Shown here in pieces: positions 35,939 through 44,723 of a DNA stretch of 64,000 nucleotides. Numbering within the stretch: the stretch's first letter is position 1; each line of letters begins with the position of its first letter. The notes below the pieces were generated by a model. That model saw only the letters and a program-made list of their open reading frames with translations, had not been told where the DNA came from and ran no database searches. The DNA comes from an uncultured Lachnospiraceae bacterium (GTDB taxonomy: Bacteria > Bacillota > Clostridia > Lachnospirales > Lachnospiraceae): contig CAMKEX010000001.1 of the NCBI GenBank assembly GCA_946411695.1, forward strand, positions 23,060 to 87,059, given 5' to 3'. A program made the translations under genes and the position numbers.

Positions 35939-37471
35939 TTACATGGCGGCCAGTTTCTTCCGGTCGATCTTGCCGTTCGCGTTGTGGGGCAGGGCATCGA
36001 GCAGGATATATTTTGAGGGAAACATGTATTTGGGGAGTTTCTCCCGGACCTGCTTTCCGATCTCCTTTTTCAGATCCCTCTCTGCCTGATAGTAGAAAAA
36101 GATCTTTTTCTTCTCTTCGTCGTAGACACAGCAGCACTCCCCGATCTCCGGGATCGCGCCCAGGGTGATCTCGATCTCACTCAGCTCGATCCTGTAGCCC
36201 ATATGTTTGATCTGGAAGTCTTTGCGTGAAGCCCAGACAATATTGCCGTCCTCGTCATAAGTCGCAAGGTCTCCGGTTTTGTACATGATCTCCCGATACG
36301 CCGAGAAGGGATTCTGCACGAAGACCTCTCCCGTCATCTCCGGCTTGCCGTAATAGCCCAGGGAGAGCGTATTGCTGACCACACAGATCTCGCCCATCTC
36401 CCCTGTATTCTGCACCAGGGTCCCGTCCTCTTTGAGGAGGAAGACCTTTGTGTCCGGGAAAGGGATGCCGGTGGGAAGGCGCCTGTCGTCCGGTAATATT
36501 TTATCATAAATGTAGTATAAAAAGTTGCCTGCAGTCTCGGTTGCGCCGTAAATATTGATAAATTCAACCTGCGGCATCAGATTTTTCCAGTAATTGAGCT
36601 GCTTGACCGGCATCTGCTCCCCGACGAAAAAGACCTTGGTGAGGGTCTCCGGAATCCCGAAATTCCGCAGGCTGTCCGTATTTGCCACCAGTGACAGCGC
36701 AGAGGGGACCCAGATGATCTTTGTGATCTTCTGGTCGATCAGATAATTGATCAGATACTGGGGGAAGGAAAAATACTTCTTGGGGATAATGTGGACCGTC
36801 AGTCCGCACTTGAGGCAGCAGAAGAGATCCTTGGTCGACGCATCGAAATAGAAGGGGAACTGATTTCCCAGAACATCTGATTCCTCAAAGCCGAACATCT
36901 CCGTAAACATGTCAATGAAGCCCGCAAGTGAGGAATGGCTCTTGACTACCAGCTTGGGATCGCCGGTCGTCCCGGAAGTAAAAATGCCGTAGAGGGGATC
37001 AAAGGAACAGCTTTTTGCAAGACGGTCGGCGACAAATCTGTCCACTTCCTCCTGTGTGCAGGCAACAGCCGCAGAGGAGCCCGCATCAGTCTCATAGACA
37101 TCCGAAAACAGAAGTCTGTCATTCTCATACCGCTCTTTGCTGCAGCTGACGGCGCCTATAAAATCGACCACTTCCAGCATCTTCTCAATGCGCGCCCTGG
37201 GGAGTGAAGAATCCACGAGCACATAAAAATTGCCGCTGTAGACACAGGCCAGCATGCAGACCAGGGCATTGATATCCCTCTCTCCGATCACACAGACGGG
37301 ACGTCTTGTCTGAAAGCCCGCATCCTTTGCGATCTGCATGCCGTAGGACGCCGCCCTCCGGCGCAGTTGGGAAAATGTGATCCTGTCCTCCTCGCAGACA
37401 AAAGCCACCTTGTCGGGGAGTCTGCGGGCAGTTTTTTCCAGGTATTCCAGAATATTTCTCGTATTACTCAT
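35939..37471 (-). CDS. Amino-acid adenylating ligase (DltA-like)
   Basis: ANL-family enzyme that adenylates an amino acid or acid and loads it onto the carrier. The core motif FTSGTTGDPKLVVKSH, then NIYGATETAG, YKTGDLATYDEDG, GYRIELSEIE and the catalytic lysine in NANGKIDRKKL are all present. 510 residues from the ATG at 37471 after AGAGAGG. The gene order with MBOAT and carrier suggests D-alanine loading, but the family also activates other acids; substrate is inferred. Confidence 0.85.
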   Translation of the reverse strand: MSNTRNILEYLEKTARRLPDKVAFVCEEDRITFSQLRRRAASYGMQIAKDAGFQTRRPVCVIGERDINALVCMLACVYSGNFYVLVDSSLPRARIEKMLEVVDFIGAVSCSKERYENDRLLFSDVYETDAGSSAAVACTQEEVDRFVADRLAKSCSFDPLYGIFTSGTTGDPKLVVKSHSSLAGFIDMFTEMFGFEESDVLGNQFPFYFDASTKDLFCCLKCGLTVHIIPKKYFSFPQYLINYLIDQKITKIIWVPSALSLVANTDSLRNFGIPETLTKVFFVGEQMPVKQLNYWKNLMPQVEFINIYGATETAGNFLYYIYDKILPDDRRLPTGIPFPDTKVFLLKEDGTLVQNTGEMGEICVVSNTLSLGYYGKPEMTGEVFVQNPFSAYREIMYKTGDLATYDEDGNIVWASRKDFQIKHMGYRIELSEIEITLGAIPEIGECCCVYDEEKKKIFFYYQAERDLKKEIGKQVREKLPKYMFPSKYILLDALPHNANGKIDRKKLAAM

Positions 37472-37537
37472 TTTTTTGCCTCTCTGCTCTGAAAACACAT
37501 ACAGCCCGGCCCCGCATCCGCGGGGCCAGGCATCTGA

Positions 37538-39160
37538 TCAGAACTGTGCATAAATAAAGGAAGACATATTGAAACCGGGGCCGTACATGCCGAAGACGAG
37601 CACAGCCGCAATAGCCGCAAGGTAGACCACCCAGCGGAAAGGGAACTGCTGTCTGGCAATGATGCCGCGCACTGTCTGTCCCCGCTCGTTGATGACATCC
37701 ACGGCGGCGATCAGCAGGATCATCAGGATCAGGATCCCGAAATTCCGTTCATCCACTCCAAGGGTATAGAGACTTCCGTCAAAGAAAATATACGGATTGA
37801 AAGTGGAGAAAGTCGCCTTCAGTGCGCGGATGACTGTGGGCATATCCGGCACCACATCGACGTAGCGGCCGATGGAAAGGATGGTCAGGGTGCGGATCAT
37901 CTGGAACAGCTTCCAGCCCGCAGCCTCCTCCCTGACACGGCAGATGCGGCGCAGGTCTGCATAGGGCTTCTCAAACAGGGTCTCCGTGGAGACGAAGGTC
38001 GCCTGATAGAGACCGTAGTAGACAAACTTCCAGTTGGCTCCGTGCCAGATACCGACCAGTACAAAGACCATAAAGGACGCCAGAAAAGAGGGAAATACCT
38101 TTCCGAAATAGGGATTGACGTTCTTTTTCAGAGTCTTCTGCATCTTTGCAAAAGGCTTGGACAGGGCGATGGGATAAAAGACATAGTCTTTCATCCAGTT
38201 GCCCAGAGAAATATGCCATCTCTGCCAGAATTCGGAGACGCTCCGCGCCATGTAGGGCTGACGGAAGTTTTCCCTGAGATGGATACCGAACATCTGGGAC
38301 GCGCCGAAGACAATGTCCATGCCGCCGGCGAAGTCGCAGTAGAGCTGAACACTGTACAGAAGGATTCCCACCACCAAGGTAAAACCAGCGTAGCGGCTTG
38401 CCTCGAAGTTGCCGAACACCTCGTTGACAATGATAGCGGCGCGCTCCGCGATGATCATCTTCTTGAAGATACCCCACAGCATGCGCAGAAGGCCTTCCCT
38501 GAACTGCAGATCATCAAAGGAGTGCGGCTCGTAGAGCTGCTTTGCCAGGTCGTCAAAGCGGTTGATCGGTCCCTGCAGGACTGACGGGAAATAGGTCGTG
38601 AACAGGCACAGACGCAGAATATTGCGCTCGGCGCTGTATTTTCCCCGGTAGACGTCGATCAGATAGCCCATGGTCTGGAAGGTATAGAAAGACAGACCCA
38701 GGGGGATCAGAAAGCTGACCTCCGGAAGGCGGCCGGAAGTGTGGAAGCGCTCCAGCAGACCGTTCAGATTGGTGCTGAGGAAAAAGCCGTATTTGAGCAC
38801 GATCAGGATTCCGAAGTTGATCAGAAGGACCAGGACCAGGACTCTTTTCTTTTTCTTCTGTCCCAGAGCCTTGAGCTGCTTTTTCTCCTCGCGGGAAAGC
38901 TTGACCGTGCCTGCCTCCGTGGACCTGCCCTTGAGCTGCTCGTCCACCTTCCTCTGCATATTGTCGATGATGACAGCGCCCAGATAGATCGTGATGACCG
39001 TGACCAGCACATAGACGCAGGATTTAAGGCCTCCGCCGACGACATAATACCAGGAACTGGAAGCCAGCAGGACCAGCCACCTGAATCTGCCGGGCACAAT
39101 ATAGTAGACAGCGAGTGACACTGTCAGAAACAGAATAAACTGCCATGAAAAAAATGCCAT
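37538..39160 (-). CDS. MBOAT-family acyltransferase (DltB/AlgI-like)
   Basis: 540 residues with about eleven membrane helices. The MBOAT signature is present: NRFDDLAKQLYEPHSFDD, EFWQRWHISLGNWMKDYVFYP and the catalytic histidine in VGIWHGANWKFV. It transfers the carried acyl or aminoacyl group across the membrane. Between helix 2 and 3 is a basic charged loop (about 75-115). Encoded 18 bases after the DltD-like gene. Confidence 0.9.
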   Translation of the reverse strand: MAFFSWQFILFLTVSLAVYYIVPGRFRWLVLLASSSWYYVVGGGLKSCVYVLVTVITIYLGAVIIDNMQRKVDEQLKGRSTEAGTVKLSREEKKQLKALGQKKKKRVLVLVLLINFGILIVLKYGFFLSTNLNGLLERFHTSGRLPEVSFLIPLGLSFYTFQTMGYLIDVYRGKYSAERNILRLCLFTTYFPSVLQGPINRFDDLAKQLYEPHSFDDLQFREGLLRMLWGIFKKMIIAERAAIIVNEVFGNFEASRYAGFTLVVGILLYSVQLYCDFAGGMDIVFGASQMFGIHLRENFRQPYMARSVSEFWQRWHISLGNWMKDYVFYPIALSKPFAKMQKTLKKNVNPYFGKVFPSFLASFMVFVLVGIWHGANWKFVYYGLYQATFVSTETLFEKPYADLRRICRVREEAAGWKLFQMIRTLTILSIGRYVDVVPDMPTVIRALKATFSTFNPYIFFDGSLYTLGVDERNFGILILMILLIAAVDVINERGQTVRGIIARQQFPFRWVVYLAAIAAVLVFGMYGPGFNMSSFIYAQF

Positions 39161-39178
39161 GAAAACCTCCCGCCGTCG

Positions 39179-40726
39179 TCAGTGATTGTCGTGGTTACAG
39201 CTCAGCGCATAGCTGTTGATATCCAGCCAGCAGGCATCCAGCAATTCCCCTGTGGACTTTTCGAATACTGCAAAGTGAAGACCGCGGTTGTCTGAGGTGT
39301 ACTCCACATTGTTGACTGTAATGGAGGCATCGCTCCGGATCGCTCCGGTCTCTTCCTCCACTCTGCCGCTGGTCACCCTGTAATTCAGAAGACCTGCGGT
39401 CCCCTCATAGGCGTCGGTGGAATCCTCTTCTCCGGGAACAGTCTCATACACCAGCTTTCCTCCGTCGATCACTGCAATCCAGGAGTGGGTCTCGAGCTCG
39501 CTCAGATCCTGCTGAATGCCGAAGCCCTGGATCACTTTGGCCTGCTCCTCCGTGAGAATATCGTCGTTGACCATTCCGTTGAGAGTGATCAGTACAAGAG
39601 CGTCCTCGACAGGCGCCCCTTCCGCCTCGCTGGCGTCGCTCCTGAGAGCTGCGGCATAGTCCCGCAGAAACAGGGCTCTGCGCAGGGAATCGCGCATACG
39701 GCTGATCGGATATTTCTCCAGATCCGCATCGATCACTTTATAGGCGCCGCCGCTTCCTCTTCTGTCCGGCAGATCATAGTGCTCCTTCATGTAGCTGCCC
39801 AGGAAATTGGTAAAGCGGGCAGCTCCCCAGCGGTTGAGGTGCTCACCGTCCATGGCGTCCCTGTCAAGGTCAAATCCCAGTTCCTCCCATCCGGCGAAAT
39901 ACTCGAGATAGGGGACATTGTTCTCCTCCGCGATCTTGCCGATCTCCTGCGCCGCAGTCCAGCGCTGGTTAAAGCCGGACTGGTCAAAGAACTTGTTTTT
40001 GCCCAGAACCGGAATATTGATCAGCAGCAGTTCTGTGTCATTTTCCCTGCACAGATCGATGATCTTCTGCAGATACTTGACAGATGTCTTCGGCACGGTC
40101 ACGCCTTCCACGTACTTGGGTTCCTTAAAGGGATTGGAGATCTCGACACGGCTGGTCACCTTGCACCCGTAAACCATCTCCTTGGCCTGGGGAAGGGCAT
40201 CCTCATAGGTCAGCTCCTGCCATCTGCTGTGGTAGGCGATCAGAGGGAACATGATAGGCTTGAGATCCTCTCCCTCCTCGGCAAGATTTCTGATGATCTC
40301 AAGGCGGCTCTTGGAGAGATAGGGCATTGTATCCGTAATATAGTGGATATACTGGGATTTCATCGTCTCCTGATCGACCCATGCCATGTTGCAGTCCATG
40401 ACGATCAGAGAGGGATGGTCCTTTTCGATCGATTCTTTTGCCAGATAATAAGAGGCCTCGATGGACTGATTGCCCGTGGCCAGATTGTAGGAGGCGATCC
40501 CGAAATCGCGGTAGAGCTCCATGGGATAAATCCCGTACAGGGCAAACGAAGACCCGAGGAAGGTCACATCAAAGGTATCGTCCGGATAGTCATAAAACCG
40601 GCCGCACAGATTGTCCTCCTGAATCAGCTTCAGCGAGCTGTCCAGCCGAAGCACCATAACGGCCAGGATCGCGAGAAACAATACCGCGCCCAGAGCACGT
40701 TTCAGCCATTTTTTCAGATTCTCCAT
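39179..40726 (-). CDS. DltD/SGNH-like envelope protein
   Basis: 515 residues from the ATG at 40726 after AAAGGAG. One N-terminal membrane anchor (about 8-27), then an extracytoplasmic hydrolase-like domain: GSSFALYG (nucleophile block), GNQS and DGEHLNRWGA (Asp-His pair). The C-terminal 150 residues are an added beta-rich domain not in DltD. It is the first gene of the operon and may deliver the acyl group to the polymer outside. Confidence 0.8.
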   Translation of the reverse strand: MENLKKWLKRALGAVLFLAILAVMVLRLDSSLKLIQEDNLCGRFYDYPDDTFDVTFLGSSFALYGIYPMELYRDFGIASYNLATGNQSIEASYYLAKESIEKDHPSLIVMDCNMAWVDQETMKSQYIHYITDTMPYLSKSRLEIIRNLAEEGEDLKPIMFPLIAYHSRWQELTYEDALPQAKEMVYGCKVTSRVEISNPFKEPKYVEGVTVPKTSVKYLQKIIDLCRENDTELLLINIPVLGKNKFFDQSGFNQRWTAAQEIGKIAEENNVPYLEYFAGWEELGFDLDRDAMDGEHLNRWGAARFTNFLGSYMKEHYDLPDRRGSGGAYKVIDADLEKYPISRMRDSLRRALFLRDYAAALRSDASEAEGAPVEDALVLITLNGMVNDDILTEEQAKVIQGFGIQQDLSELETHSWIAVIDGGKLVYETVPGEEDSTDAYEGTAGLLNYRVTSGRVEEETGAIRSDASITVNNVEYTSDNRGLHFAVFEKSTGELLDACWLDINSYALSCNHDNH

Positions 40727-40817
40727 CAATTCTCCTTTTTTCGAACATGCCGCCCGCCGGAGTGTCAACACATGCTCCGCATGTGTATGTGGCATTTTCG
40801 CGGAGGCGGAAACGGTG

Positions 40818-40855
40818 AAGGATCATGCAATTTAAGCCGCCATGCGGCACAAATG
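40818..40855. repeat. Dispersed intergenic repeat, copy 2
   Basis: Near-identical to 13740-13778 (AAGGATCATGCAATTT, then GCCGC..GCGGCACAAATG). The loop bases differ (CAT versus TCCG region), which suggests conserved arms. Confidence 0.75.
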
Positions 40856-41018
40856 CGTGAGTAAAAAAACATGTAAGCGAACAGGTATGTGCAAAAAAGC
40901 GCCCGATATACGGTTGGCATCAGAGCACACAATCACACAAGAGTTTACCTTTTCAGGCCTTTCTTTTCAATCCTTTCTCCAGTATTTTATCAGTTTTTAT
41001 TGACAAATAACAGCGTGT

Positions 41019-41124
41019 TGAGTTGCTGCCGCTTCGTGCACGCCGCAAGGAACAGTGATCGGAGCTGCTTCGTTCGGGGGCACACTGCAATGAACATTTA
41101 CCGGAGCTGCTTCGTTCGGGGGCA
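41019..41124. repeat. 42-bp tandem repeat, two good and one degenerate copy
   Basis: GGAGCTGCTTCGTTCGGGGG begins at 41061 and again at 41103. A weaker copy starts near 41019. On the minus strand the unit would read as 14 codons without stop, but no ribosome site supports a gene. Confidence 0.8.
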
Positions 41125-41216
41125 GGACGCAAAGAGCCCCGGCTCAAGGCCGGAGCTCTGACTGAACCGGGAAGCCCGCATGGATTCCCGCTTCCTGTTT
41201 CCTATTTAAACATGCG

Positions 41217-41252
41217 GAGTGAAAGACCCTGTATCGGCAATATTTTTCACTC
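41217..41252 (-). repeat. Palindromic element, copy C, overlapping the galE stop codon
   Basis: A 36-base palindrome of the same layout as 28429-28464. On the minus strand it begins with the last codon and stop of galE (GAG TGA). Probable terminator. Confidence 0.8.
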
Positions 41253-42263
41253 TACGTAACCATCGGGATTATTGGACTGCCAGCGCCATGCGTCTGCGCA
41301 CATGTCCTGAAGATTCTTTTCCGCAGACCATCCCAGGATTTCCTTTGCCTTTGCCGGATCGGAATAGCAGGTCGCGATATCGCCGGGGCGGCGGGGATCG
41401 ATGACATAGGGGAGTTCCTTGCCGCAGGCCTTGGAAAATGCCTTGATGATGTCGAGAACACTGTAGCCGATGCCGGTGCCGAGATTGAAGACATTGACGC
41501 CTTCCAGCTTCTCCATTCCCTCGATGGCTTTCACATGGCCCTTAGCCAGATCGACGACGTGGATGTAATCACGGACACCTGTGCCGTCGGGCGTATCGTA
41601 GTCGTTGCCGAATACGTGGACCATCTCCAGCTTGCCGGAAGCAACCTGGGCAACATAGGGGAGAAGGTTGTTGGGGATTCCCTTGGGATCTTCGCCGATG
41701 AGACCGCTCACATGGGCGCCGATCGGATTGAAATACCGCAGCAGCATGACGCGCCACTCATTGTCTGCACGCCAGATATCTGTCAGGATCCTCTCCTGCA
41801 TGGATTTGGTCTCACCGTAGGGATTGGTTGTGATCCCCTTGGGGCACTCCTCGGTGATCGGCACAAAGGCGGGATCGCCGTAGACTGTTGCAGACGAGGA
41901 AAAGACAAGCTTCTTGCAGCCGTGTTTTCTCATCACATCACAGAGTGTGAGCGTGGAATCCAGATTGTTGCGGTAATATTCGATGGGCATGCGGGTGGAT
42001 TCGCCGACAGCCTTATAGCCCGCAAAATGGATCACGGCATCAATCTTCTCTTTTTCAAAAATCTCTTCGAGGCCCTCGCGGTCACAAATATCCTGCTTAT
42101 AAAATTTCGGGCGTTTACCTGCGATCTTCTCGATGCGGTCAACCACCATCTCCTTGGCATTGTAGAGATTGTCAGCGATCACCACATCGTATCCTGCATC
42201 CAGAAGCTCCACAACCGTGTGGCTTCCGATAAATCCTGCTCCGCCTGTCACTAAAATAGCCAT
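41247..42263 (-). CDS. galE: UDP-glucose 4-epimerase
   Basis: Interconverts UDP-glucose and UDP-galactose. The NAD motif GGAGFIGSH is at residues 7-15, the catalytic SSSATVYG and YGETK (Tyr-x3-Lys) are present, and RRPGDIATCYS is in the C-terminal sugar-binding part. 338 residues. It lies 143 bases after galT, forming the end of the Leloir pathway here; no galK is in view. Confidence 0.97.
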   Translation of the reverse strand: MAILVTGGAGFIGSHTVVELLDAGYDVVIADNLYNAKEMVVDRIEKIAGKRPKFYKQDICDREGLEEIFEKEKIDAVIHFAGYKAVGESTRMPIEYYRNNLDSTLTLCDVMRKHGCKKLVFSSSATVYGDPAFVPITEECPKGITTNPYGETKSMQERILTDIWRADNEWRVMLLRYFNPIGAHVSGLIGEDPKGIPNNLLPYVAQVASGKLEMVHVFGNDYDTPDGTGVRDYIHVVDLAKGHVKAIEGMEKLEGVNVFNLGTGIGYSVLDIIKAFSKACGKELPYVIDPRRPGDIATCYSDPAKAKEILGWSAEKNLQDMCADAWRWQSNNPDGYVE

Positions 42264-42406
42264 ACTATCCCTCCGGCACTTCTTCTGCGTCGTTTTTTCA
42301 GATTCAACTATTACAATGTGTTACTTGCAATGATTACTAATGATTACTATTACACTGTGTCACACAGGCAGGCTGCTGCCGGCATGCGTATGACCACATT
42401 CATAGT

Positions 42407-44173
42407 CTACACCGTTTCCGCGAAATGTTCAAATTGAAGATGTCCTTCCTCCGTATCCGCAAACACAGCGCAGTGTTCGAGGACCTTTGCGAAGACAAGA
42501 CCGATCTCCTCCTCGATGATGCGGTCCAGACCTGCGCGGAGACCATCCCGGTCTGCGGCAGAAGCCGTTTTTTCCGGCGCATAGGCAGGATATTTTTTCA
42601 AAAATGCCTCTGCCCAGTCCGCATGTGCCTCTGTCTGCGGATCCTCCCTCAGATCCTTTCCTTCCATGATCGCTGCGGCCAGGACATCCATCTCTGACAG
42701 AAGGCGTGCCGGCAGAACGGCCAGGCCCATGACCTCGATCAGACCGATGTTTTCCTTTTTAATATGGTGCAGCTCCTGGTGGGGATGGAAAATTCCAAGA
42801 GGGTATTCCTCCGAGGTGCGGTTATTGCGCAGGACCAGATCCAGCTCATAGACAAGATCTGCGCCGCCGCAGCCATTGGCTTCCCCTTCCTTTCCGCAGG
42901 CCTGTGAGGAAGTCTTTCCGGGAACATCGATGCCGCAGGCAGCAGCATCCCGCATCCTGGCAATGGGAGTGATCGTATTGTGGGGTGTACCTTCCGTGAA
43001 TGCGAAGACCCCTGCGGATTCATCCGTATATCCGCGCCATGCAGACAGGATCCTGTCCGCGAGCTCGACAAGTCTCCCGGGATCCCTGCCGTCCAGGCGG
43101 ATGACCGACATAGGCCAGTCCACGATCCCCGCCGCGATATCAGGGAAGTCTGCAAAGCGGATCTGCTCCCTGCAGGGAGCCTTTGCCATGGCGAAGGTAT
43201 AATTGCCTCCCTGATAATGCTCATGGGTCAGGATCGAGCCTCCCACGATCGGAAGGTCCGCATTGGATCCGATGGTGTAATGCGGGAACTTCTGCAGGAA
43301 CTGAAGCAGTCTCTCGAAAGTCTTGCGCTCGATCTTCATGGGGCGGTGTTCACCGGAGAGGACGATGCAGTGTTCGTTATAATAGACATAGGGAGAATAC
43401 TGCATGTACCACTGCTCTCCCGCCAGAGACAGGGGGATCAGACGGATATTCTGCCTGGCCGGATGGTCCAGACGCCCCGCGTAGCCGACATTCTGGCTGC
43501 AGAGCAGGCATCTGGGATACTTGTCGCCCTGTTTTGCGGTCAGAGCCGCGGCGATCGCCTTGGGGTCCTTCTCCGGCTTGGAGAGATTGATCGTGATATC
43601 GAGATCTCCGTAGCGGGTGGGGGCGATCCACTTTCTGTCTTTCACAATGCGGTAGCGGCGGATGTAGTCGACATCCTGACAGAGCCTGTAAAAATAGTCC
43701 GTCGCCAGGCGGGGGGACTTACTGTACCTGGATGCCATGACACGGACCACTTCCGAGGGACGGGGCGTGATGCAGCCCATGATCCTGGTGTCAAACAGAT
43801 CCCTGCTTGCGACTCCGCTGTCGATGATCCCGCGTGCCGCAGCATCGTCCAGGAGCACCTTCAGGATCGAAGCAAGTTCCGAGCCGTCGTCCGCGCTTCT
43901 GTCGGCATCCCCGGCGTCCTGACAGCCGCCTTTTGCTGAATCAGAGGCGTCTGAAAGAGCTGTGAAATCCTTCGGTGCGCCTTCTTCCAGAGGCATATAT
44001 TCGCCGGGGGGATCCATCTTCATGATATCGAAAATACTGTTTGCAGCAAAGACCGCATCATCTGCAGTGATCAGTCCCCTGTTTACTCCGTAACGGACCA
44101 GTGCGGTCACAGCCGCTGTGACGCTGCTCATGTTTTCCTTCATTTCCTTACCTGTGTCCCTGTTCTCAGCCAT
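42407..44173 (-). CDS. galT: Galactose-1-phosphate uridylyltransferase, Firmicutes type
   Basis: Exchanges UMP between UDP-glucose and galactose-1-phosphate. Type 2 GalT family: RYGDLDITINLSKPEKDP, RCLLCSQNVGY and the catalytic region ILTHEHYQGG. The 588 residues exceed the usual near-500 because of two low-complexity insertions, about residues 73-98 (Ala/Asp/Ser-rich) and about 420-442 (Gly/Glu/Cys-rich). Start at 44173 after AGGAGG. Operon with galE. Confidence 0.93.
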   Translation of the reverse strand: MAENRDTGKEMKENMSSVTAAVTALVRYGVNRGLITADDAVFAANSIFDIMKMDPPGEYMPLEEGAPKDFTALSDASDSAKGGCQDAGDADRSADDGSELASILKVLLDDAAARGIIDSGVASRDLFDTRIMGCITPRPSEVVRVMASRYSKSPRLATDYFYRLCQDVDYIRRYRIVKDRKWIAPTRYGDLDITINLSKPEKDPKAIAAALTAKQGDKYPRCLLCSQNVGYAGRLDHPARQNIRLIPLSLAGEQWYMQYSPYVYYNEHCIVLSGEHRPMKIERKTFERLLQFLQKFPHYTIGSNADLPIVGGSILTHEHYQGGNYTFAMAKAPCREQIRFADFPDIAAGIVDWPMSVIRLDGRDPGRLVELADRILSAWRGYTDESAGVFAFTEGTPHNTITPIARMRDAAACGIDVPGKTSSQACGKEGEANGCGGADLVYELDLVLRNNRTSEEYPLGIFHPHQELHHIKKENIGLIEVMGLAVLPARLLSEMDVLAAAIMEGKDLREDPQTEAHADWAEAFLKKYPAYAPEKTASAADRDGLRAGLDRIIEEEIGLVFAKVLEHCAVFADTEEGHLQFEHFAETV

Positions 44174-44289
44174 TCCCTTCCTCCTGTTCTCTCCCGATCC
44201 GGCTTCCGCTGCCTGCTGTTAAACAGCCTGAAACTTCCGGTGCCAAAATGCATAATCGGATAAATCCTGTAGTCTGCGTTTACAGGCAT
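44140..44289 (-). CDS. Small ORF overlapping the galT start
   Basis: 49 codons from the ATG at 44289, with a strong GGGAGG site. The product starts MPVNADYRIYPIMHFGTG and has a basic C-terminus. It overlaps galT by 34 bases in another frame. It could be a leader peptide, a remnant of an upstream sugar gene, or chance. No family recognised. Confidence 0.35.
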   Translation of the reverse strand: MPVNADYRIYPIMHFGTGSFRLFNSRQRKPDRERTGGREWLRTGTQVRK

Positions 44290-44409
44290 AACTGCCTCCC
44301 GCTTTCTATTTAATTGTGCATTCAGCCTTTTCAAAAGACAATGAACAAAAGGTTCCTAAATATGTAGTTTTGTAACAACTTGTACTTCTGCCTGCCGGGC
44401 TGCCGCAAA

Positions 44410-44553
44410 ACCTGTGCGCCGACCTGCGAAAAGACCCGGGCAGAAGCCTGCTTGCCGTCCCTGGCAAAGGCCTGGACAGGGGCCTGCGTGCCGTCCCTGG
44501 TAAAGGCCCGGGCAGAAGCCTGCTTGCCGTCCCTGGCAAAGTCACTGACAAAG
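44410..44553. repeat. Four tandem 36-bp repeats with internal palindrome
   Basis: Units start at 44410 (degenerate), 44446, 44482 and 44518. The consensus contains TTGCCGTCCCTGGCAA, a TTGCC/GGCAA hairpin. There are no spacers. It lies in the gap 44290-44723 between divergent galT and PTS-IIC genes; 36 is 12 codons, but neither strand shows a supported gene across it. Confidence 0.9.
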
Positions 44554-44606
44554 GCCTGCGTACTGAAAAAAACATGAAAAAAACACACATGATTCTGCGG
44601 AACAGC

Positions 44607-44635
44607 TTGACAAATCCGCATGCTTTACATATCAT
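44607..44635 (+). promoter_or_regulatory. Sigma-A promoter of the PTS-IIC/PfoR gene
   Basis: TTGACA (44607-44612), 17 bases, TATCAT (44630-44635), about 90 bases before the start. Confidence 0.75.
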
Positions 44636-44723
44636 TTACATCGACGCGACAGCTGACAAGACAGCTATTATTACAGGCTGCCTACTCACTGTTTTTACCA
44701 CCGGAAAGGAAAAGGAAAAAGAA

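Larger units (their letters stand above)
40727..41246. other. 520-bp repeat-rich spacer upstream of the dlt-like operon
   Basis: No gene is supported. It contains a CACATGC palindrome (40769-40785), the dispersed repeat (40818-40855), a 42-bp tandem repeat (41019-41124), and a GC hairpin AGAGC/GCTCT (about 41131-41159) that could end galE transcripts. A TTGTCA box near 41000 on the minus strand is a weak promoter candidate for the operon. Confidence 0.6.

Noticed and set aside
44410-44553. 36-bp repeats as a CRISPR array
   Set aside because: Units are head to tail without spacers, and no cas genes are nearby.
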